Source: Desulfuromonadales bacterium
Lineage (GTDB): Bacteria; Desulfobacterota; Desulfuromonadia; Geobacterales; Pseudopelobacteraceae
DNA length: 23,795 nucleotides
NCBI GenBank assembly: GCA_015688915.1
Contig: JAATGX010000155.1
Span: 1-23,795 of the forward strand
Direction of reading: 5' to 3'
In this document: positions 1-6,745 of the stretch, in pieces
Layout of the letters: each line of letters starts with the position of its first letter
Position numbering within the stretch: position 1 is the first letter of the stretch
The notes under the pieces: model-generated
The model's input: the letters and a program-made list of their open reading frames with translations, nothing else
Database searches by the model: none
What the model was told of the DNA's origin: nothing
Position numbers and translations under genes: made by a program

Positions 1-377
1 CCGAGATGCTCGGCGGCATATTCTATACTTCCCAGAATGATCGCATCAGGGATGTTTCCGGCAACCCGCACGACAAAAATCTCACCCAAGCCTTTATCAA
101 AGATTATTTCAGGCGGCAGGCGAGAATCAGAACAGGTGAGAATAATAGCGTATGGTTTCTGGGAGTGAGCCAATGAGGTTCGTGTCGCAGCATCGCTCAT
201 TGCGGCATTTGTCAGCTTGTTTTCCACATAACGCTTGTTGCCGTCCATCAGTTTTTGCAATGCCTCGTCCGGTGATATGTTTGGACTGCTCTGTGAGCTT
301 GCAAAAACAAACCCAACGGCAAAGACAACAACACACAGAATTACGGAAAGTTTTTGCACCATATTTTTTCTGAACAT
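1..377 (-). CDS. Exported beta-class carbonic anhydrase, N-terminal part (runs off the window)
   Basis: The first 125 residues of a beta-carbonic anhydrase, which interconverts CO2 and bicarbonate at a zinc site; the gene continues beyond base 1. The motif CSDSR at residues 82-86 supplies the first zinc Cys and the Asp/Arg dyad, followed by the family-typical VVRVAGN (102-108) and GSIEYA (116-121). The second zinc pair (His and Cys) would lie past the edge. Residues 1-26 form a signal peptide (basic start, hydrophobic core, cleavage expected after VFA), so the enzyme is probably periplasmic, unlike most cytoplasmic relatives. The ATG at 377 was chosen because GGAGG (385-389) lies seven bases upstream; a second ATG at 362 is in frame but less well placed. 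The family call is firm; the export call is inference. Confidence 0.88.
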   Translation of the reverse strand, partial: MFRKNMVQKLSVILCVVVFAVGFVFASSQSSPNISPDEALQKLMDGNKRYVENKLTNAAMSDAATRTSLAHSQKPYAIILTCSDSRLPPEIIFDKGLGEIFVVRVAGNIPDAIILGSIEYAAEHL

Positions 378-528
378 ACATTTTCCTCCGTTTGAATTAT
401 TTCCTCCGTCAGAAGTGGATGTTCTGCAATTTAAGATGCAACGGTGTGGTTGGGAACGCCTTTTCACGATTGTTCGAGAAGGGCTTTTTATTGGAGTCCG
501 AGGCCATTTAAGGCTTCGACAATTCTTT

Positions 529-747
529 TCAATAGAGTTTCTCTACGAATTCCCCGATATTTTGCCCCAGAGCTTGGGCTTGGTGAGGAAAAAGTTCCTC
601 AAAGCTTTCCATGCTCGCAACTCCTTTAAAACCTGTCTCCTGGTCTTCAAATGTTGCGAGTTCCTTGCCGGTCTTTGCATCAAGCAAGCGCCCTTTTACC
701 TTCAGGTAGGTCTTGCCCGCTCCAAATCCGACCCAGTATTTTCGCAT
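529..747 (-). pseudogene. DUF4410-like C-terminal fragment (gene remnant)
   Basis: A 72-codon ORF resembling only the C-terminal part of DUF4410 proteins, exported or lipoprotein-type proteins of unknown function usually around 200 residues long. The recognisable part is WVGFGAGKTYLKV, then a Lys/Gly-rich LLDAKTGKEL strand and a closing helix. The similarity seems to continue upstream of the ATG, in frame, to about base 780 (a Gly-Pro-Gly-Phe stretch), where a stop codon interrupts it. No signal peptide and no convincing ribosome binding site are present. It starts three bases beyond the stop of the glycosyltransferase ORF. I read it as the tail of a gene whose front was lost, but expression as a small cytoplasmic peptide is not excluded. 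The family match is from memory of the motif. Confidence 0.55.
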
Positions 748-749
748 GG

Positions 750-1664
750 TTAGGAATCCCGGCCCGGAATGAGACGACCACTACTTCTTCTCCTGCCAGC
801 TGATTTCGCTGGGGTTGCAGCAGACTTCGCCGTCCTCGACGGAGCGCTGACAGCCGGCTTGTCTGTTCCCGGACATTGCTCATAAGGAGCTGCTGAAATC
901 AGCGCATTGTGATAATTTAATACAAAAACGGGTAAGAATAGTAATATGTGCATGTCCAAGGGTACGATAAAATACTTGAAGGCTTTTTCAAAATAGATGA
1001 GAGCCTCTTCTTTCCGCCCAGCAGCAATGAGCGAACACCCAAATTTGTAATTTCCGATAATATTGCCAGGCTCGGCATTGTTCCATCTCTGCAGCAGGTC
1101 AATATTCCGGTCACGCTTTCCTTGAATGTGTATCGACAGGTAGCCGTAATGCTTCAGGTGGACATCCAGAATGGGCGGGAAAAAGCGGGGCCAATGAAAA
1201 AACAGTTTTTCCGAGATGCATTCGTGTACGGGGTTAGTGAATCTAATACGTGAGTCGTTTCGAAACAGCCGCAGCATCATATGCGGTATTATTTCGCCCG
1301 AATCGCATAGATTGTCCTGATATATGATATAGGCGGGCACTGAACCGTTCAGTAGTGCCTCGCCAAGAATCGCCTTTGCATTGCTGCCGTCCAATACCTC
1401 ATCCGAATCGATGTTCAGTATCCAGCGGTACCGTGCCTGTTCAATGCCGAAGTTCTTTGCCTTGGAGAAATCATCACACCAGTTGAATGAGAAGATCCTA
1501 CAGGCATGGTTTTTTGCAATTTCGATGGTTGAGTCTGTCGATCCAGTGTCAACAAAAACAATTTCATCTGCAACCCCAGACAAGGAGCAGAGAGATTCAT
1601 GAAGGTATCTGCTGGCGTTTTTCGCTATCATCACCACCGACAGGCCTTTGTCACGTTTCTGCAT
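750..1664 (-). CDS. Family 2 glycosyltransferase, C-terminus probably disrupted
   Basis: A GT-A fold glycosyltransferase transferring a sugar from a nucleotide-sugar donor, probably for a surface glycan or glycoprotein. The N-terminal strand SVVMIAKN (residues 9-16), VDTGSTDST (39-46) and the metal/nucleotide motif DSD (86-88, in NIDSDEV) are all present. Residues about 195-235 look like a TPR-type helical pair (GNYKFGCSLIAAGRKEEALIYFEKA), as in WaaE/KdtX-like and SunS-like enzymes. The ATG at 1664 has a purine-rich GGAAGA element just upstream. From about residue 264 (below base 875) the protein becomes Ala/Ser/Arg-rich and no longer resembles the family, as if another reading frame were being read. 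Substrate unknown; the catalytic domain itself appears complete. Confidence 0.8.
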   Translation of the reverse strand: MQKRDKGLSVVMIAKNASRYLHESLCSLSGVADEIVFVDTGSTDSTIEIAKNHACRIFSFNWCDDFSKAKNFGIEQARYRWILNIDSDEVLDGSNAKAILGEALLNGSVPAYIIYQDNLCDSGEIIPHMMLRLFRNDSRIRFTNPVHECISEKLFFHWPRFFPPILDVHLKHYGYLSIHIQGKRDRNIDLLQRWNNAEPGNIIGNYKFGCSLIAAGRKEEALIYFEKAFKYFIVPLDMHILLFLPVFVLNYHNALISAAPYEQCPGTDKPAVSAPSRTAKSAATPAKSAGRRRSSGRLIPGRDS

Positions 1665-1772
1665 TTCTGATCTTCCTTGGATTCGAATAGTTCCTCATGC
1701 AGACGAATGGGTACCGACGTGGCGGCATGGTCCGGCAGGCTTGGGCACCAGCCCTTTCCGTCCCTCTCAAAT

Positions 1773-2357
1773 TCAAAGCTCTCCTCCCGTGAAAAGAAAG
1801 AACTTATTAAAAACTTCCTTGGCTTTGTCGACGATAGTGTCTCCATGTATTCCCTCAACTCCTCGAGACGCGGCAGAGGTTGGAGACCAGATTTGCTTGA
1901 CAGTATTCAGCTCGACATTTTTTTGCACGCTCGCTGTGCCATATTTATCCGTAACTCCGCAACAGAGCGCTCTCTTCCATTCACTGACATTCTTCGGGCT
2001 CCATTTATCTGTGTACTCACGAAATGACATTTGCCTGCCAAAATTCATCTCACTCGTGTCGATTGATGTTGCCTTACCTTGTTGATCCAGATGCACTTTT
2101 TCAACATAGGCAACGTGCCAATAGTTACCGAGATCAAATATGGCAACATCGCCCTCTGCGACCTCTGGGAGTTCCTTGTTTTTGATGGCTGTAATCTCGG
2201 CAATATTATGTGGGATTGGGAATGTTGGAATTTTTGATTTGACATAATCAACGCAATAACCACCTCTTTTTACCCAGTCGTCGCAGTTACAGCCAGCATA
2301 GCAACGTGTATGCACGGTGATTACAAAAGCTATTACAATTATAGAAATTCGTCTCAT
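1773..2357 (-). CDS. Exported CHAP-domain protein (putative peptidoglycan amidase/endopeptidase)
   Basis: A 194-residue protein with a signal peptide (residues 1-21, cleavage expected after CYA) followed by a CHAP fold, the NlpC/P60-like Cys-His hydrolase domain that cuts peptidoglycan peptides. The expected catalytic set is visible: Cys35 in GGYCVDYV, His81 in YWHVAYVEKV and the acidic/Asn element SEMNFG (102-107). Between them lies GDVAIFDLG, the usual strand before the catalytic His. Residues from about 135 to the end are not recognised. Extra Cys at 19, 23 and 25 lie around the cleavage site. The ATG at 2357 has only a weak ribosome binding site. There is no holin or phage neighbour, so a cell-wall role or an antibacterial role are both possible. 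The domain call is reasonably safe; the activity is inferred. Confidence 0.75.
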   Translation of the reverse strand: MRRISIIVIAFVITVHTRCYAGCNCDDWVKRGGYCVDYVKSKIPTFPIPHNIAEITAIKNKELPEVAEGDVAIFDLGNYWHVAYVEKVHLDQQGKATSIDTSEMNFGRQMSFREYTDKWSPKNVSEWKRALCCGVTDKYGTASVQKNVELNTVKQIWSPTSAASRGVEGIHGDTIVDKAKEVFNKFFLFTGGEL

Positions 2358-2412
2358 CTTGCGGTTTCCGCGGGTGTAGTCCGTAGAGACTCATCATGCC
2401 CGACATTCTTGG

Positions 2413-3948
2413 CTAACGTTCCTTTTGACGGGCATAGTCAGGGTTCCGGTTTTCCGTCAGGAGCACGAGTCCACGTCTGAGGAGCGAGCCCACAGCCATG
2501 AAGACAGATTCTTTGTCGAGATTGAGTTCATTTGCACACAGGAGAAGCTCCGGAAACTCCAATGGTTCCCCCTCCATTAACACGAGCACCTCTTGCTCAA
2601 CGGGATCGAGCCATTGAGAGACCGGCAACGACTTGCCCAATAATTTTGCCTGGGCATTTGCGTGTAGTTTGCTGCCGAGCATTCGCGCTTCCATAAGCCC
2701 TATCGGTCCCGCCCGGCGCACCCGGCTGTGCTCAAGTAACCTCTGTAAATTGGGTTTCCGGGCCATGCGCTCTGCGTTAAAAATTGCTTCCACCTCGGAG
2801 CCGGCGTCACAAAGTGGGAGTTCCGCCTCCTCGCTACGGGTCCAGGGTGGACCGAATGCCGGATCACTCCATTGGAAAACAAGGAGAACCGAAACGATGC
2901 GCGAATAGCCTTGTGTTCTCAGGTTGTCGGCCCAGCTATGCACCGAATCGAGAAAGGCTCCGAAGTCATAATCACCTTCGGCATGTCCGATGGCATAGTT
3001 TGTCGCAGAATGCACGCGCAGACGAAGGATGAGGATATCCATCGGGGCACCGCCGAGCCATCCTCGCAACCGATCAGAAATTGATTCGTCGTCCCGCTCG
3101 CCGAGTTCGGTGACAATCTGAGCAATGCCTCCGGGGGCAAGATGATGCGGCAAACCTGCAATGATGCGCCGTTGGACATCTTCACCCGAGTGTCCACCAT
3201 CACGAAACCCGAGCGAATCCACTGGCGAGGGAACAAACGGGGGGTTTGCCGTAATGAGGTCAAAACGTTCTCCATACACGGGCTCGAAGAGGTCTCCGAC
3301 CGCAACCTCCACATTGGCTGCGCCTGATGCTTGGGCGTTGAAACGCGTACAACGGGCGGCGCGAGGACTTATGTCAACCGCGACCACTCGCTGTGAGTGC
3401 GAGGCCGCCAGGAGTGCATGGACCCCCGAGCCTGTGCAGAGATCCAACATGGCACCGACTGGCCGACGCACAGTAGTACGCGCCAGCCAGTGACTGTCGG
3501 CGCCAACGGACATCACCAAATCATGCGGAATGTCGACACATCCCGGGTGCGGAAGCTTGGGCCAGGCATGATCCGAAAACACGAGGCAATCGCCAACGGG
3601 AAACAATGAAGCACGTGCGCGTGCAACTCCTCTATCATCGATCGAAAGTAGCCCTGCCCGCATGAGGGCGTCCTGATCAGCCGTATTGAATAACTGGTCG
3701 AGCTCGACTGACGAAATGGCACCTTGCAGAAGGAAAAGATCGATGGCCAAAGCTAGTGCATCGCGGACTGCCAGTTGTTGTGCGCGATAAATTGGCAGAG
3801 CACGCCACAGGAGGTCGGTAATATCTGAAAGCCCCAGACGCTTCCGAACCAGTGACTCGCAATAGCCGGTACTGACTATGCGAGATACGGCATCACGGAA
3901 AGCCGGCACATGGGCATCATCAACCAGAAATGGAGCTGGGTCGGTCAA
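2413..3948 (-). CDS. SAM-dependent methyltransferase (MTS/HemK-like) with an N-terminal helical domain
   Basis: A 511-residue protein. Residues 1-115 are a helical region of the type fused to small-domain methyltransferases (DUF7059-like). Residues 140-285 are a Rossmann methyltransferase with the SAM loop DLCTGSGVHAL (169-179), the acidic end of strand 2 (VVAVD, 188-192) and the catalytic NPPFVP (235-240). An NPPF/NPPY motif is typical of enzymes that methylate the amide or exocyclic nitrogen of Gln, Ade or Gua (HemK/PrmC, RsmC, TrmN6). Residues about 290-511 are unassigned and may recognise the substrate. The start is TTG at 3948, supported by AGGAGAG five to six bases upstream and by the absence of any early ATG. 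The target is unknown: tRNA, rRNA, a protein Gln or a small molecule are all possible. Confidence 0.8.
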   Translation of the reverse strand: MTDPAPFLVDDAHVPAFRDAVSRIVSTGYCESLVRKRLGLSDITDLLWRALPIYRAQQLAVRDALALAIDLFLLQGAISSVELDQLFNTADQDALMRAGLLSIDDRGVARARASLFPVGDCLVFSDHAWPKLPHPGCVDIPHDLVMSVGADSHWLARTTVRRPVGAMLDLCTGSGVHALLAASHSQRVVAVDISPRAARCTRFNAQASGAANVEVAVGDLFEPVYGERFDLITANPPFVPSPVDSLGFRDGGHSGEDVQRRIIAGLPHHLAPGGIAQIVTELGERDDESISDRLRGWLGGAPMDILILRLRVHSATNYAIGHAEGDYDFGAFLDSVHSWADNLRTQGYSRIVSVLLVFQWSDPAFGPPWTRSEEAELPLCDAGSEVEAIFNAERMARKPNLQRLLEHSRVRRAGPIGLMEARMLGSKLHANAQAKLLGKSLPVSQWLDPVEQEVLVLMEGEPLEFPELLLCANELNLDKESVFMAVGSLLRRGLVLLTENRNPDYARQKER

Positions 3949-4623
3949 GGTGTCTCTCCTGTTAATCTCATGGGGTCATCAGTGGAAGAAAAAGTTTGCT
4001 ATCGGAACGTGGTCGCTATTATCGCCTTATATGTCCAGCCGTCATTCCGGCGCAGCCGGTCAGGCCGACCACAACGATCTATGCACCGCAAGCTTTGACA
4101 TGAGTACAAAACCATGCATCATTAAAACGTAGCAACATCTCCATCGTATGTAATTGTCATTCGCCTCCCACCTTACTGACTCGATTCAACTATTGAGACT
4201 GCACATGGCGGTAATACGTTACAAAAATGTATGCGGTATGTTCAAAGAGATGCCCTCTGAAATCAGAAATGTGAGCTGGGTTTCAAATCTGACCCCTATC
4301 GGCGTGGAAGCTGACCGGCTCGCCACTCATACCTTGAAATGACAAAAAGTATTTTAACTGACTGTTTTTTCTACCGTAACGAAAAAAGCCCCGTATTCCA
4401 TAACAGGAATGCGGGGCCTTCATTATCCATATCCAGCCGTTGTCGAACCGATCACGCCGATAGCAGGTCACTCATAGCACCATGTCAGCGGAGGTAGTAA
4501 ATCCACGACCAAAAGTCAATACAACGGTTTGATGTAATTCATTTGTGAATTCGCAGCGTTCATCAGGGCGCTGTCATGACTTTGCCTGCCGAGACACCCG
4601 AGTGAACAGGAGGAGGGACGCCG
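3949..4623. other. Intergenic stretch of about 670 bases without a recognisable gene
   Basis: The short ORFs here have no protein-like composition and no ribosome binding sites. The only clear structure is the hairpin at 4388-4417. The left end must contain the promoter of the methyltransferase, but I could not pick convincing -35/-10 boxes. Base composition changes from the AT-richer left segment to the GC-rich right segment near its right end. The stretch could be decayed sequence at the edge of an acquired segment. Confidence 0.5.
4382..4417 (-). terminator. Rho-independent terminator, minus-strand orientation
   Basis: The arms 4388-4399 and 4406-4417 (GCCCCG...TTCC and its complement) form a 12-base stem with a six-base loop; one position is a G-U pair on the plus-strand RNA and an A-C mismatch on the minus strand. 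The six A at 4382-4387 become a U-run after the stem when read on the minus strand, so it probably stops transcription coming from yjbQ. Confidence 0.6.
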
Positions 4624-5030
4624 CTATTCCCCGATGATCTTCACCAGCACCCGCTTCCTGCGCATGCCGTCGAACTCGCCGTAAAAGATCTCCCCAGGTC
4701 CAGCGTGCCGTCCGTCACGGCCACCACCACCTCGCGCCCCATGATGGTCCGCTTCAGATGGGCGTCCGCATTGTCCTCGTACCCGTTGTGGCGATACCGG
4801 GAATAAGGCTTCTCCGGCGCCAGCCCCTCCAGCCACACCTCGAAATCCTGGTGCAGCCCCGCCTCGTCGTCGTTGATGAAGACGCTGGCCGTGATGTGCA
4901 TGGCGTTGCAGAGCAGCAAACCCTCCCTGATGCCGCTCTCCCGCAGGCACTCCGCAACCCGGGAGGTGATGTTGATCAACTCCCGGCGCTTGGACGTTTC
5001 GAACCACAGCTCCTGGCGATACGATTTCAT
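4624..5030 (-). pseudogene. yjbQ: YjbQ/UPF0047 family protein, frameshifted near the C-terminus
   Basis: YjbQ proteins are small, near-universal and of poorly defined role (thiamine-phosphate synthase activity has been reported). From the ATG at 5030 (GGGGAG about seven bases upstream) the ORF reads cleanly for 113 residues: MKSYRQELWF start, NAMHITASVFINDDE (42-56), EDNADAHLKR (85-94), MGREVVVAVTDG (97-108). It then changes frame at about base 4691 and ends at 4641 with 16 unrelated residues, 129 aa in all. The expected ending (EIFYGEFDGMRRKRVLVKII) is intact in another frame and stops at 4624. The family normally has GPWEQIFYGEF at the junction; five bases replace about fifteen, which fits a 10-base deletion better than a single-base sequencing error. 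The final strands are lost, so the product is probably inactive or unstable. Confidence 0.85.
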
Positions 5031-5089
5031 ACGATTGTCTCCCCGGTATTGGTCATCTTCTGCTTGAAATGCTGATCTCCCCGTCCCAT
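5027..5089 (-). CDS. Small 20-codon ORF upstream of and overlapping yjbQ
   Basis: ATG at 5089 is preceded at five bases by GAGGAG (5095-5100), a stronger ribosome binding site than that of yjbQ. The ORF reads MGRGDQHFKQKMTNTGETIV and its TGA overlaps the yjbQ ATG in an ATGA arrangement, so the two would be translationally coupled. No family is recognised. It could be a leader peptide, a very small protein, or the remnant of an upstream gene. Existence of the ORF and its signals is seen directly; translation is inference. Confidence 0.4.
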   Translation of the reverse strand: MGRGDQHFKQKMTNTGETIV

Positions 5090-5252
5090 GGTTTCTCCTC
5101 ATTACAGCATCGTAACACCGGTATTTACAGGTAACTGAAAGAATAGCCAAATTTTTTCCCTGCATAGCATTATTTTGAGATTGAAACGCAACCCGGTTTT
5201 CGGTACGTTACCGATGGATGATATCGATATTGCCAATAGGAGGCGATAGCCC

Positions 5253-6164
5253 ATGACCTTAAAACAGCTTGCGGTGTTTCTGGCAATAGCCGAGACGCAC
5301 AGTTTTTCCAAGGGGGCCGAAGAGAGCTGCATCACCCAGTCCACGGCCAGCCAGCACATCCAGGCCCTGGAAGAAGAACTGGAGATCAGGCTCTTTGACC
5401 GGGGGAGGGGGGGCGCCATGCTGACCGAGGCCGGCAAGCTGTTTCTCGAACGCGCCAAACGGATCAGCTCCGAGTGTGAGGCGTCCCTCTCGGCCATGCG
5501 CCGTTTCCGCGGCATGGAGGATGTGGTGTTGCGGGTCGGCGCCAGCAATATCCCCGGCACGCACCTGATTCCGGCGGTGCTGGGCCGCTTTCTGGAACAG
5601 TGCCCCAAGGTCCGGCTCAAGGTGATCCAGGGTGACAGCAAGTCGATAGTAGCGCATCTGATCGACGAGGAGATCGAACTGGGATTCATCGGTGGACGCT
5701 ATGATGACGACCAGGTGGAATGCGAAGCCATGGGTGAGGACACCATCATCTGCGTGGTATCGCCCGACCTGGTCGAGTCGGGCAAATACAGCCTGAGTCA
5801 GGCCGAGTTGTGCAAGGTCCCGATGGTGGTGCGAGAACAGGGGTCGGGCACGCAGCAGGCGGTCTACGATACCCTGGCCGGGACCTGGATCAGCAAGGAG
5901 TCCCTGCTGATCGTGGCGGAACTCGGCAGCGACGAAGCCGTGAAACGCGCGGTCCTGAACGGAACCGGTTATGCCTTCATTTCCCGCATGTCCGTTGCCG
6001 AGGAGATCGCCAACGGCCGGTTGGCCGCCATCAGGATACCGGGTGTGGACATCACCAGGAGTTTTTTTGCCGCCCGTCGCGCCGGCAGGGAGCTTTCCCC
6101 TGCGGCAACGGCTTTCCGGGACCTGATGCTGAGCCACTGGCAGCACCATCGTCAGAAACGATAA
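5253..6164 (+). CDS. LysR-family transcriptional regulator
   Basis: A 303-residue LysR regulator. Residues 1-60 are the winged helix-turn-helix (MTLKQLAVFLAIAE, then the recognition region STASQHIQALEEEL at 30-43 and LFDR at 48-51). Residues about 90-295 are the periplasmic-binding-protein-like co-inducer domain (RVGASNIPGTHLIP, GFIGGRYDDD, SRMSVAEE). The length is normal. The ATG at 5253 follows AGGAGG with nine bases between. It is divergent from yjbQ and its small upstream ORF; a 10-base palindrome, ATATCGATAT, at 5221-5230 just before the ribosome binding site could be an autoregulatory or partner site. The closest subgroup I can suggest is the CysB/CysL-like and selenium-metabolism-associated LysR set, but this is weak. 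The transcript ends at the perfect hairpin at 6199-6239. Effector and targets unknown. Confidence 0.88.
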   Translation: MTLKQLAVFLAIAETHSFSKGAEESCITQSTASQHIQALEEELEIRLFDRGRGGAMLTEAGKLFLERAKRISSECEASLSAMRRFRGMEDVVLRVGASNIPGTHLIPAVLGRFLEQCPKVRLKVIQGDSKSIVAHLIDEEIELGFIGGRYDDDQVECEAMGEDTIICVVSPDLVESGKYSLSQAELCKVPMVVREQGSGTQQAVYDTLAGTWISKESLLIVAELGSDEAVKRAVLNGTGYAFISRMSVAEEIANGRLAAIRIPGVDITRSFFAARRAGRELSPAATAFRDLMLSHWQHHRQKR

Positions 6165-6198
6165 ATCTGGATGTAGCGGGCATAACGGACAACGACGG

Positions 6199-6239
6199 AC
6201 ACAAAAGGGCATGCCGTGGAATGGCATGCCCTTTTGTGT
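6199..6239. terminator. Strong bidirectional Rho-independent terminator
   Basis: A perfect 17-base inverted repeat (6199-6215 and 6223-6239) with a seven-base loop. The arms begin ACACAAAA and end TTTTGTGT, so each strand gives a U-run at the 3' side of the stem. It sits between the convergent LysR gene and the small Cys-rich gene and serves both. Confidence 0.9.
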
Positions 6240-6263
6240 ACCGGTGCTCCCCGAGCATCCGAT

Positions 6264-6368
6264 TTATTCCGCCTTGACGAACTGCCCCTTTTCGCCGCAT
6301 TTTTCACATTTCTGCGGTTTGCAGCGGCCTTCCTTGCTGAATCCGCAGGCGCATTTCCAGATTGCCAT
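6264..6368 (-). CDS. 34-residue Cys-rich zinc-ribbon/rubredoxin-like mini-protein
   Basis: A very short gene supported by its signals and composition: ATG at 6368, an AGGGAGG ribosome binding site about nine bases upstream, a TAA stop at 6264 and the shared terminator 25 bases downstream. The protein begins MAIWKCACG and has Cys at 6, 8, 16, 21 and 24, with Lys/Arg between and a KAE C-terminus. CxC followed by CxxC spaced by about 12 residues resembles half-size zinc ribbons and rubredoxin-like knuckles, so binding of a single zinc or iron is likely. It is too small for a catalytic domain. Possible roles are metal handling or a nucleic-acid or protein-binding knuckle. The gene call is good; the function is unknown. 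Confidence 0.7.
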   Translation of the reverse strand: MAIWKCACGFSKEGRCKPQKCEKCGEKGQFVKAE

Positions 6369-6422
6369 GGTGCCCCACCTCCCTTCTGAAATCGAATATA
6401 ATCCGCTCCGGGTCACGGCGGT

Positions 6423-6451
6423 TTGCAAAACCGGTAACGTAATGCTAAAGT
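6423..6451 (+). promoter_or_regulatory. Candidate sigma70 promoter for the small membrane protein
   Basis: TTGCAA (6423-6428), a 17-base spacer and TAAAGT (6446-6451), about 45 bases before the ATG at 6496. The match is moderate and made by eye. Confidence 0.4.
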
Positions 6452-6495
6452 ATTTTCGGATTTTCGGTTGTTATCCGCTCTGAAAAGGACCCGTG

Positions 6496-6687
6496 ATGAG
6501 TGAACTGATCTTTTTGCTGCTGCTGTTCGGAGTGCCCGCCGCTCTTGGTGTCGTGTTGTCCAGGCGGCGCGGCAAGAATCCCCTTTTATGGGGAATCCTG
6601 TCGGGGATATTCCCCTTTTTCCTGCTGGTGCTCTACATGCAGTACCGGCCCGCCGACAAGCCCCTCGATCCTCCCGCGGAGAAGTAG
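6496..6687 (+). CDS. Small two-helix membrane protein, function unknown
   Basis: A 63-residue protein with two hydrophobic helices (residues about 3-20 and 30-48) joined by a basic SRRRGKNP loop, and a Pro/Lys-rich cytoplasmic-type tail (RPADKPLDPPAEK). By the positive-inside rule both the loop charge and the tail compete for the cytoplasm, so topology is uncertain. The ATG at 6496 was preferred to the GTG three bases earlier because AAAAGGA then sits seven bases upstream. It is a single gene between its own candidate promoter and a weak hairpin, convergent with the secretion ATPase. I do not recognise a named family. Confidence 0.65.
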   Translation: MSELIFLLLLFGVPAALGVVLSRRRGKNPLLWGILSGIFPFFLLVLYMQYRPADKPLDPPAEK

Positions 6688-6705
6688 CCGCACCACCTCA
6701 CCCCT

Positions 6706-6726
6706 GCCCACCGCTCCGGGCTTTTT
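6706..6726 (+). terminator. Weak candidate terminator after the small membrane protein
   Basis: A short GCCC/GGGC stem (6706-6709 with 6718-6721) is followed directly by five T. The stem is only four pairs, so the call is tentative. Confidence 0.3.
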
Positions 6727-6745
6727 CACGGGGGCTGTTCCACTG

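Noticed and set aside
4274..4296. A minus-strand GGGGTCAGATTTGAAACCC-type stretch that recalls sequences near REP-associated transposases
   Set aside because: One copy only, with no inverted partner, no transposase and no target duplication.
5259..6227. A 322-codon minus-strand ORF opposite the LysR gene
   Set aside because: It crosses the perfect terminator and mirrors a clear LysR reading frame.
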